Source: Tepidimonas taiwanensis (GTDB taxonomy: Bacteria; Pseudomonadota; Gammaproteobacteria; Burkholderiales; Burkholderiaceae_C). Taken from it: DNA of 64,000 bases. Below the pieces are notes generated by a model, which saw only the letters and a program-made list of their open reading frames with translations, was not told the origin of the DNA and made no database searches. A program made the position numbers and the translations under genes. The DNA is taken from contig NZ_CP083911.1 in assembly GCF_020162115.1 (NCBI RefSeq), forward strand, positions 930,001 through 994,000, read 5' to 3'. This document shows positions 35,075-42,852 of this stretch, one piece after another (position 1 is the first letter of the stretch; the number at the start of each line of letters is the position of its first letter).

Positions 35075-35159
35075 CCGGCACGATTCTGTCTTGAATCCTC
35101 CGCTCCCATCACAAGGGAAGGGCGTGGTGCGGACACACAAAACTTCTTGGTGCTGGATC
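35075..35159 (+). repeat. interspersed repeat, copy A
   Basis: An 85-bp element with two conserved end blocks: block 1 CCGGCACGATTCTGTCTTGA (35075-35094) and block 2 CACAAAACTTCTTGG and on to GGATC (35136-35159). The middle differs between copies but can fold. It lies between the convergent ispDF and the kinase gene. Copies B and C lie at 37.4 and 38.3 kb. Confidence 0.65.
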
Positions 35160-35185
35160 AAGAACACATCCTCGACGGCGGCCGA

Positions 35186-36490
35186 TCACGGCGCGGACCG
35201 CAACCGCAACCGTACTGCCAACCCGCCGCCTTCGGCGTGGCTGACGTGGCATTCACCCCCCATGCGCTCGACCGCCCGGCGCACGATCGCGAGCCCCAGG
35301 CCACTGCCCGGGGTGGTGCGCGCGCTTTCTGCGCGGAAAAACGGCTCGGTCAGATGCGCGAGCGCATCGTCGGGGACACCTGGGCCGTGGTCCCGCACCG
35401 TCACCTCGCTCCACTCACCCCGTCGCTCGACGGTGATATCGATACGGGCCTGTTCGTCCGGGCTGCGACCGTGGCGCACGGCGTTTTCCAGCAGGTTGGT
35501 CAGCGCCCGCTGCAGCGCGGTGGCGTCGGCCAGCGCCGCGACGTCCTGCGGCGCGAAGACGCGCAACACCACCTCCGGGCGCTGGCGGTACGGCGCGGCG
35601 GCGCGCTCGATGGCGGTGGCCAGCGGCGTCGGTTCCAGCTGTGCCGGCCGCTCGCGCGCGTAGTCCAGGAACTGCCCGATGATCGCATCGACGTCGGCGA
35701 TGTCGCCGGCCATACGCTCGCGCGTGGGCGCATCGGGCACACCCATCTCGATTTCCAGCCGCAGCCGTGCCAGCGGGGTGCGCAGGTCGTGCGAAATCCC
35801 CGCGAGCATCAGGCGACGGTCCGCCTCCGCGCGCGCGAGCCGCTCGGCCATGCGGTTGAAGGCGCGGTTGACGCTGGCGATCTCGCGCGTCGGCAGGCGC
35901 TCGTCCAGGTGCGCGCCCTCGAAGTCGCCGTCGCGCACGCGGGCGGCCGCCAGCGCGAGTCGCTGCAGCGGCTGGTTGATGAGCCGGGCGATGACCGCGG
36001 CGCCGAGCAGCGATAGCGCCAGCGCCGTCGCCAGCCACGCGAGCCACGTGCGCCCGCGTACCGTCTCCAGCCGCGCCGGATCGGCGAGCAACCAGTATTT
36101 TTGGCCTTCGATCGCAAAGCCGATCCACAGCCCCGGAAAGCCGTTGACCTCCCGCGCGACGACCGTGCCGGGGCCGAGCCGCTCGATGAGCGCCTGGGCC
36201 ACGCGGTGGCTGGGGGAATCGACCTCGAAGGGGGTGAAGGTGTCTCCCTCGTCGCGCACGGCGATGCGCACGTTCTCCTCGTCGACCAGGGTCTTGACGA
36301 GCGCGACGCGCGCGATCGGGTCGGTGTAGATGAGGGCGGCGCGCGTGAGGTTCACGAGTGACGCCAGGCCCTGGGCGCTCTGCAGCGCGCGCGGCTCCTG
36401 CTCGAGCGTGCGAAAGGTCTGGAACCAGGCGAGCACGCTCAGCAGCAGCAGCCCGGCGAGCAGCAAAAAAGTGCGCCAGAACAGGCTCAT
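35186..36490 (-). CDS. EnvZ-like sensor histidine kinase
   Basis: A 434-residue membrane kinase. Two transmembrane helices (FLLLAGLLLLSVLAWF near the start and WLATALALSLLGAAVIARL at about 150-170) flank a periplasmic sensor; a HAMP domain (LINQPLQRLALAAARVRDGDF) leads to the phospho-accepting His in GISHDLRTPLARLRLEIEM and the ATPase with NLLENAVRHG, DHGPGVPDD and GSGLGLAIVRRAVERMGG. The overlapping response regulator gene upstream (TGATG) is its partner. OmpR/EnvZ-type control of envelope genes is likely, but the signal is unknown. Confidence 0.92.
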   Translation of the reverse strand: MSLFWRTFLLLAGLLLLSVLAWFQTFRTLEQEPRALQSAQGLASLVNLTRAALIYTDPIARVALVKTLVDEENVRIAVRDEGDTFTPFEVDSPSHRVAQALIERLGPGTVVAREVNGFPGLWIGFAIEGQKYWLLADPARLETVRGRTWLAWLATALALSLLGAAVIARLINQPLQRLALAAARVRDGDFEGAHLDERLPTREIASVNRAFNRMAERLARAEADRRLMLAGISHDLRTPLARLRLEIEMGVPDAPTRERMAGDIADVDAIIGQFLDYARERPAQLEPTPLATAIERAAAPYRQRPEVVLRVFAPQDVAALADATALQRALTNLLENAVRHGRSPDEQARIDITVERRGEWSEVTVRDHGPGVPDDALAHLTEPFFRAESARTTPGSGLGLAIVRRAVERMGGECHVSHAEGGGLAVRLRLRSAP

Positions 36491-37209
36491 CAGTCGTCCG
36501 GCACGAACATGTAGCCCACGCCCCAGACGGTCTGGATGTAGCGGGGGTTGGCCGGGTCGGGCTCGATCAGCTTGCGCAGCCGCGAAATCTGCACGTCCAG
36601 GCTGCGGTCGAAAGGCTCGAACTCACGCCCGCGCGCCAGTTGCGCCAGCTTGTCGCGCGACATCGGCTGGCGGGGGTGGCGCGCCAGCGCCTTGAGCATC
36701 GCGAATTCGCCGGTGGTCAGCGGCACCGGTTCGCCGTCGCGCGTCAGCGTCCGCTGTCCGGCATCGAAGACGAAGGGGCCGAAGCGCACCACGATCTTGT
36801 CGCTGGCCGCGGCGCCTGGCGCCTCCTGGCGCGGGCGGCGGCGCAGCACCGCGTGGATGCGGGCCAGCAGCTCGCGCGGGTTGAACGGCTTGGGCAGGTA
36901 GTCGTCCGCGCCCAGCTCGAGGCCGACGATGCGGTCCACGTCCTCGCCCTTGGCGGTGAGCATGATGATCGGCGTCGCATCGCCCGCCGCGCGCAGGCGG
37001 CGACAGATCGACAGGCCGTCCTCGCCCGGCAGCATCAGGTCGAGTACGATCAGGTCCACTGTTTCGCGCATCAGCAACCGGTCGAGCCGCTGGCCGTTTT
37101 CCGCGAGGAGCACCTCGAACCCCTCCTGCGACAGGTAGCGGTGCAGCAGCTCGCGGATGCGGGCGTCGTCGTCGACGATAACGATGCGGTCCGGGTGGCG
37201 CGTGTTCAT
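36490..37209 (-). CDS. ompR: OmpR-like response regulator
   Basis: A 239-residue regulator with a receiver domain (IVIVDDDARIRELLHRYL, phosphorylated Asp in LIVLDLMLPGEDG, Lys in YLPKPFNPRELLAR) and a C-terminal winged-helix DNA-binding domain (RTLTRDGEPVPLTTGEFAML, then FDRSLDVQISRLRKLIE and YIQTVWGVGYMFVPD). These features match OmpR of betaproteobacteria closely. The stop overlaps the start of the kinase gene by one base (TGATG). Upstream it diverges from the SIMPL gene with a repeat copy between them. Confidence 0.93.
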   Translation of the reverse strand: MNTRHPDRIVIVDDDARIRELLHRYLSQEGFEVLLAENGQRLDRLLMRETVDLIVLDLMLPGEDGLSICRRLRAAGDATPIIMLTAKGEDVDRIVGLELGADDYLPKPFNPRELLARIHAVLRRRPRQEAPGAAASDKIVVRFGPFVFDAGQRTLTRDGEPVPLTTGEFAMLKALARHPRQPMSRDKLAQLARGREFEPFDRSLDVQISRLRKLIEPDPANPRYIQTVWGVGYMFVPDD

Positions 37210-37341
37210 GGCTTAACATTGTGGCGCGAAACGGCATGATAGGGGCGGTGCCGGATGTGGCACCTGCCTCGGTAACGACCGTTCACATGGGGGCAAGGCG
37301 ATGGCGATGACGACGGGATCGGAGCAAACGATGGTCTCACC

Positions 37342-37428
37342 GATCCAGCACAAAGCAGTTTTGAGTCTTTCGCGGCGCTCTGTACTTTTTTTGAAAAGCG
37401 CTGCGGACTCGAGGCAAAATCGTGCCGG
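37342..37428 (-). repeat. interspersed repeat, copy B
   Basis: Inverted relative to copy A. Block 2 is at 37342-37365 (21 of 24 bases like copy A on the minus strand, GTGCTGGATC identical), block 1 at 37409-37428 (17 of 20). The middle folds: GAGTC/GACTC and GCGGCGCT/AGCGCTGC can pair across a T-rich loop. It ends five bases before the likely GTG of the SIMPL gene. Confidence 0.65.
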
Positions 37429-37432
37429 CGCA

Positions 37433-38185
37433 GTGGAGGGCTCGGCAGGCGCCGACGTTCGATGGCTCGCCCGCCGTGCGGTACTCTTGGCCGGTCGGCA
37501 CATCGGCGCAGCGCTCCTGGCACTGACCGCGGTGACGCCGGTTTACGCACAGGTCCAGACCCCGCCGGCGCGCCTCGTTCACCTGAACGCACAGGCGGAG
37601 CAGCGCCTGCCGCACGACTGGGTGGCGGTGACCCTCGCAGTGCGTCATCAGGGTGACGAGGCGGCGGCGGTCCAGGCGCACCTGCAGCGCGTGCTGCAGC
37701 GGGCGCTTGAGCCGCTGCGCGCGCGCCAGCGCCCGGGAGAGCTCGAGGTGGCCAGTGGCGCGGTTCAGGTCCAGCCCCGCTACGGCCGCGAGGGGCAGAT
37801 CGTCGGCTGGCAGGGCAGCGCCGAGCTGTTGGTGCAGGGCCGCAACGTGGGCGCGATTACCGCACTGGCCGCCCAGACACCGGGGATGGTGGTCGCGGGC
37901 CTGCAAACGTCGGTCAGTCGCGAAGCGGCGCGCGCTGCCGAAGCGGACCTGCGGGCGCAGGCGATCGCGGCGTTCCGTCAGCAGGCGCAGGACGTGGCCG
38001 CGGCGTTCGGTTTTCGTGGCTATGTGCTCCACGAGGTGCATGTTGGCGCCCAGCGGCCAGAGCCGGGGCCTATCCCGGTCATGCGCGGTATGGCCGCTGC
38101 CGTAGAAGCGGCCCCGGCATTGCCCGTTGCACCCGGGCACACGTGGCTGCAGGTCACGGTGTCGGGCGCGGTGCAGTTGCAATGA
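37433..38185 (+). CDS. SIMPL (DUF541) domain protein, exported
   Basis: A 250-residue protein with a signal sequence (RRAVLLAGRHIGAALLALTA, cleavage after VYA) and a SIMPL/DUF541 domain (LVHLNAQAEQRLPHDWVAVTLAV, then QPRYGREGQIVGWQGSAELL and the closing WLQVTVSGAVQLQ). Members sit in the periplasm or outer membrane; function is not settled. The GTG at 37433 is chosen because the longer open frame from 37301 would run through repeat copy B. It diverges from ompR. Confidence 0.78.
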   Translation: MEGSAGADVRWLARRAVLLAGRHIGAALLALTAVTPVYAQVQTPPARLVHLNAQAEQRLPHDWVAVTLAVRHQGDEAAAVQAHLQRVLQRALEPLRARQRPGELEVASGAVQVQPRYGREGQIVGWQGSAELLVQGRNVGAITALAAQTPGMVVAGLQTSVSREAARAAEADLRAQAIAAFRQQAQDVAAAFGFRGYVLHEVHVGAQRPEPGPIPVMRGMAAAVEAAPALPVAPGHTWLQVTVSGAVQLQ

Positions 38186-38281
38186 CGCCCTCTGCACCAC
38201 GGGCAGCTATTGTTCTATTGATTCGGTACGAGGAAGTCTGGCGCTCTCGCATTGCGGCGTATCTGGGTGAGGGGCAGGCAC

Positions 38282-38391
38282 TCAAGACAAAATCGTGCCG
38301 AACGGATAGGCCCGGTCTGGTTTGAGCCCTCCACTTCATGAATACGGAAAGGACGCGGCGCGGGAACACAAAAACAGCTTCGTAGCGGATC
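38282..38391 (+). repeat. interspersed repeat, copy C (rearranged)
   Basis: Block 1 is at 38282-38300 (TCAAGACAAAATCGTGCCG, 18 of 20 like copy A in reverse) and a weaker block 2 at 38367-38391 (CACAAAAACAGCTTCG and on to GGATC). Here block 1 is flipped relative to block 2 compared with copies A and B. It lies between the SIMPL gene and the convergent dehydrogenase. Confidence 0.55.
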
Positions 38392-38406
38392 CCTATTGCC
38401 GCCGCG

Positions 38407-39177
<771 letters not shown>

Positions 39178-39247
39178 GGGGCTCGGTTTCCTTTACGATG
39201 GTGGCCATTCGGGTTGACAATAACACCCATTATCGGTCACACACGCC

Positions 39248-40225
39248 ATGGAACCTTTGCTGCATCACCTGCCCGTTCCCGGCCCGCGCGCCAAGCACGG
39301 CGAGCCCCGGCGCATCGCCTGGTGGGAGTGGAACGCGACCGGGCTGGCCCACCCCGATCATGTGGTCGTCTGCGTGCACGGGCTGACCCGGCAGGCGCGG
39401 GACTTCGATGTGCTAGCGCGCGCCCTCGCGCCGCATGCGGCCGTCGTGTGCGTGGACGTCGCCGGTCGCGGCCACAGCGACTGGCTGGAAGACCCGATGG
39501 CGTACCAGATTCCTACCTATGTCAGCGATCTGGCGGTGTTGCTGGCCCACCTGCGGCAGCGTCACGCCCAGGCCACCGGCAGCGCCGAGCCTTACGCGCT
39601 GCGCATCGACTGGGTGGGGACGAGCATGGGCGGGCTGATCGGCATGGCGCTCGCCTCGCAGCCCGCGATGGGGCTGCACCGGCTCGTGCTCAACGACGTC
39701 GGCCCGGTGTTGGAGCCCGCGGCCATTGAGCGCATCGCGCAGTACGTCGGCACGATGCCGGTATTTCCGACCGAGCAGACGGCGGCCGACGCGCTGTGGG
39801 AGGTCTCCCGCACCTTTGGCCCCCATACCCCGGAGCAGTGGATGGCGCTGACGCGGCCGATGCTGCGGCCGGTGGAGGGGGGCTGGACGCTGCATTACGA
39901 CCCCGCGATCGCGGTGCCGTTTCGGGCCCTGCTCGAAGCGCAGCGCGCTGCGCAGGCAGCCGACCCCGCTGCCGCGGCCGATGCGCAGCGATCCGCGCAG
40001 CAGGCCGGTGAAGCGACGCTGTGGGCCATCTACGACGCCATCACGTGCCCGACGCTGCTGCTGCGCGGGGCGGCGTCCGACCTCCTCTCGCGCGAGACGG
40101 CACTCGCGATGACGCAGCGCGGTCCCCGCGCGCGGCTGGTCGAGTTTGCGGGCGTCGGGCATGCGCCGACGCTGGTGCAGCCCGATCAGGTGCAGGTGGT
40201 GCGGGACTTCCTGTTGGCCCCATGA
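39248..40225 (+). CDS. alpha/beta-fold hydrolase
   Basis: A 325-residue hydrolase. The oxyanion loop is CVHGLTRQARDFD, the nucleophile Ser lies in VGTSMGGLIGM, and an acid and His appear in LLRGAASDLLS and FAGVGHAPTLV. The substrate is unknown; esters or epoxides are possible. Its last four bases overlap the relA start (ATGA), the kind of coupling found with relA in this order. Confidence 0.85.
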   Translation: MEPLLHHLPVPGPRAKHGEPRRIAWWEWNATGLAHPDHVVVCVHGLTRQARDFDVLARALAPHAAVVCVDVAGRGHSDWLEDPMAYQIPTYVSDLAVLLAHLRQRHAQATGSAEPYALRIDWVGTSMGGLIGMALASQPAMGLHRLVLNDVGPVLEPAAIERIAQYVGTMPVFPTEQTAADALWEVSRTFGPHTPEQWMALTRPMLRPVEGGWTLHYDPAIAVPFRALLEAQRAAQAADPAAAADAQRSAQQAGEATLWAIYDAITCPTLLLRGAASDLLSRETALAMTQRGPRARLVEFAGVGHAPTLVQPDQVQVVRDFLLAP

Positions 40226-42465
40226 TCACGCGCACGCTCCCGGCCGTGGCCCCAACAGAGGCCGCCACGGCGATCACTGCCGCGCTGGCCACCCCGGCGC
40301 CCACTGGCGATGGAGAGGAGCAGCGCGCGCTGCAGCGGGCGCGCGCGTTCGCCGAGCCGTTGCTCACCGGCGAGGTCCTGGACACCGGTGAGCCCGTGCT
40401 CGACCACGCCGACGCCGTCGTCGAGATCCTGCGCCACATCGGGGGCAACACCGACCTGCAGGTGTGCGTGTACCTGGTCTATACCACGCCGTACCTGGCC
40501 CGGCCGCGCGAGGCGATCGCCAAGGCATTCGGCGAGCCGTTCGCGGACGTCGCGGTGGAAACCCACAAGCTCGTCGAGCTGCAGCGGCAGGCGCGCCGGC
40601 GGGTCGTTGCCGAGGCGTCCAACCCGAAGGCTGCCCCCAACGCGCTGGAGGCGGCGCAGACCGAGAACGTGCGCAAGATGCTGCTGGCGTTCTCGCGCGA
40701 CCTGCGGGTGGTGCTGCTGCGGCTGGCGTCGCGCCTGCAGACGCTGCGCTACTTTGCTGCGGTGAAGCGCGAGCCCCCGCAGGCCCTCGCGGCCGAGTCG
40801 CTGCACGTCTTTGCGCCGCTGGCCAACCGGCTGGGGATCTGGCAGCTCAAGTGGGAGCTGGAGGATCTGGCGTTTCGCTTCCTCGAGCCCGAGACGTACA
40901 AGCACATCGCGCGCCTGCTGGATGAGAAGCGCGTCGAGCGCGAGCAGCATGTCGAGCAGGTGCGCCAGCGGCTGGAACAGGCGTTGACTTCGTTGGGTCT
41001 GCGCGTGCAGGTGCAGGGGCGGCCCAAGCACATCTACAGCATCGTCAAAAAGATGCGCGGCAAGTCGCTCGACTTCGACCACGTCTACGACCTGCGGGCG
41101 CTGCGCGTCATCGTCGAGACGGTGGACGAGTGCTACCGGGTGCTCGCCTGGGTGCACGAGCATTTCACGCCCGTGCCGGAGGAGTTCGACGACTACATCG
41201 CCAAGCCCAAGCCCAACGGCTACCAGTCGCTGCACACGGTGGTGCGCGATGAGCAGGGGCGCGCGTTCGAAATCCAGATTCGCACCCGCGCGATGCACGA
41301 GCACGCGGAGCACGGTGTCGCGGCCCACTGGGCCTACAAGGAAGCCGGCACCAAGGGCTACGCGGGCGTGACGGCGGGGTCGTCGTACGACGCCAAGATT
41401 GCGGTGCTGCGCCAGTTGCTGGCGTGGCAGCGGGATCTGGGGGGCGGTGTCTCGCACGCCCTGTTCGACGACCGCATCTACGTGCTCACGCCCCAGGCCG
41501 CGATCGTCGAGCTGCCCAAGGGGGCGACCCCGGTCGACTTTGCCTACGCGGTGCACACGGATCTCGGGCACCGCTGCCGGGGCGCGCGGGTCGACGGGCA
41601 GATGGTGCCGCTCAACACCCCGTTGGCCAACGGCCAGACGGTGGAAATCATCGCGGCCAAGGAGGGGGGGCCTTCGCGGGACTGGCTCAACCCGGAAGCG
41701 GGCTACCTGGTCAGCCACCGCGCCAAGTCCAAGGTGCGCGCATGGTTCAACGCGCAGGCGGCGGCCGAGAACGTCGCGCGCGGCCGGGAGCAGGTGGAGC
41801 GCTTGTTGCAGCGCGAGGGCAAGACCAGCGTCAACCTCGACGAACTCGCGCTGGAGATGGGGTTTGACGCCGCCGACGCGCTGTTCGAGGCGGTGGGCAA
41901 GGAGGCGGTCTCGCTGCGCGCGATCGAGCAGCGCCTGCGCCCGGCGGAGCCGGTACCCGCCGCCGAGGTGTTGAGCCCGAAGCCGTCGCGCCAGCGCGCC
42001 GCGGGCGGCCCCAGCGGGGTCGTGGTCGTCGGCGTGGGGGCGTTGATGACGACGCTGGCGCGGTGCTGCAAGCCGGCGCCGCCGGACGACATCCGGGGCT
42101 TCGTCACGCGCGGCAAGGGGGTGAGCGTTCACCGCGCGGATTGCCCGGACTTCCTCGCGCTGGCGAAACGTCAGCCGGCGCGCGTCATCGACGTCGAGTG
42201 GGCCGCCCCCACCGGCGGTGGCGCGCACGCGCCGGTGTACGCAGTGGATGTGGGCGTCCAGGCGCAAGATCGGCAGGGCCTGCTGCGCGATATCTCGGAG
42301 GCCTTCGCGCGCGAGAAGATCAACGTCGTCGGCGTGCAAACCCAGTCGGTCAAAGGCGTGGCGTGGATGACGTTCACCGTCGAGGTGAACGACGCCACGC
42401 GCGTGCAGCGGGTGATGGCCGTGCTCAACGACGTGCCCGGCGTGCTCAAGGTGTGGCGACGCTGA
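40222..42465 (+). CDS. relA: GTP pyrophosphokinase (RelA)
   Basis: A 747-residue stringent-response enzyme that makes (p)ppGpp on starved ribosomes. The N-terminal HD region lacks the HD-x(n)-ED hydrolase residues (ILRHIGGNTDLQVCVYLVY), so it cannot hydrolyse. The synthetase domain has RPKHIYSIVKKMRGK, DLRALRVIVETVDECY and PEEFDDYIAKPKPNGYQSLH, the E-x-DD signature of RelA as opposed to R-x-KD of SpoT. TGS (RIYVLTPQAAIVELPKGATP), zinc-finger-like and C-terminal ACT domains follow. It is translationally coupled to the hydrolase; the open frame upstream is a shadow. Confidence 0.96.
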   Translation: MITRTLPAVAPTEAATAITAALATPAPTGDGEEQRALQRARAFAEPLLTGEVLDTGEPVLDHADAVVEILRHIGGNTDLQVCVYLVYTTPYLARPREAIAKAFGEPFADVAVETHKLVELQRQARRRVVAEASNPKAAPNALEAAQTENVRKMLLAFSRDLRVVLLRLASRLQTLRYFAAVKREPPQALAAESLHVFAPLANRLGIWQLKWELEDLAFRFLEPETYKHIARLLDEKRVEREQHVEQVRQRLEQALTSLGLRVQVQGRPKHIYSIVKKMRGKSLDFDHVYDLRALRVIVETVDECYRVLAWVHEHFTPVPEEFDDYIAKPKPNGYQSLHTVVRDEQGRAFEIQIRTRAMHEHAEHGVAAHWAYKEAGTKGYAGVTAGSSYDAKIAVLRQLLAWQRDLGGGVSHALFDDRIYVLTPQAAIVELPKGATPVDFAYAVHTDLGHRCRGARVDGQMVPLNTPLANGQTVEIIAAKEGGPSRDWLNPEAGYLVSHRAKSKVRAWFNAQAAAENVARGREQVERLLQREGKTSVNLDELALEMGFDAADALFEAVGKEAVSLRAIEQRLRPAEPVPAAEVLSPKPSRQRAAGGPSGVVVVGVGALMTTLARCCKPAPPDDIRGFVTRGKGVSVHRADCPDFLALAKRQPARVIDVEWAAPTGGGAHAPVYAVDVGVQAQDRQGLLRDISEAFAREKINVVGVQTQSVKGVAWMTFTVEVNDATRVQRVMAVLNDVPGVLKVWRR

Positions 42466-42474
42466 CCGAAGAGC

Positions 42475-42503
42475 GTCAGAAAGGGCGATTTTTCTGCTAT
42501 AGT
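42475..42503 (+). promoter_or_regulatory. putative promoter of tRNA-Val
   Basis: A clear -10-like TATAGT (42498-42503) with a poor -35 (GTCAGA 42475-42480) at 17-base spacing, about 38 bases before the tRNA gene. Confidence 0.45.
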
Positions 42504-42541
42504 CTCGGTTCTGTCGACGCACCGCTGGTGACACAGACGAC

Positions 42542-42618
42542 AGGCGCGTAGCTCAGCTGGTTAGAGCACCACCTTGACATGGTGGGGGTCGTTGGTTCGA
42601 GTCCAATCGCGCCTACCA
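42542..42618 (+). tRNA. tRNA-Val (anticodon GAC)
   Basis: A 77-base tRNA with CCA encoded. The acceptor AGGCGCG pairs with CGCGCCT, the anticodon stem-loop is CCACC-TTGACAT-GGTGG with anticodon GAC, and the T loop is TTCGAGT. It reads GUC and GUU valine codons. It lies between relA and dnaB and is followed by a strong terminator. Confidence 0.96.
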
Positions 42619-42628
42619 GACACCGCAA

Positions 42629-42665
42629 CGCCCCGTGTTCGATCCGGCACGGGGCGTTTTTCTTT
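42629..42665 (+). terminator. rho-independent terminator after tRNA-Val
   Basis: A perfect 9-bp stem CGCCCCGTG (42629-42637) with CACGGGGCG (42648-42656) followed by TTTTTCTTTTT. Confidence 0.92.
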
Positions 42666-42852
42666 TTCCCCACTCCGTATAGGCCGCTCTGCTTGGTCGC
42701 ACGCCGGCAGGTGCCCGCCCCGCCCGCCGGTACTGGTCTGATCGGGGGCATCCTGCCCGCGCGGAAGAAAACCGAAATCGGAGTCGGCGTTCTACGCCCG
42801 TTGCTGGGACGCGACCGCTCCCGCGCCACGGACTGCTGCCACAATTGCGCCG

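Noticed and set aside
37301..37432. N-terminal extension of the SIMPL gene to an ATG at 37301
   Set aside because: It would read through the interspersed repeat and delay the signal peptide by over 40 residues.
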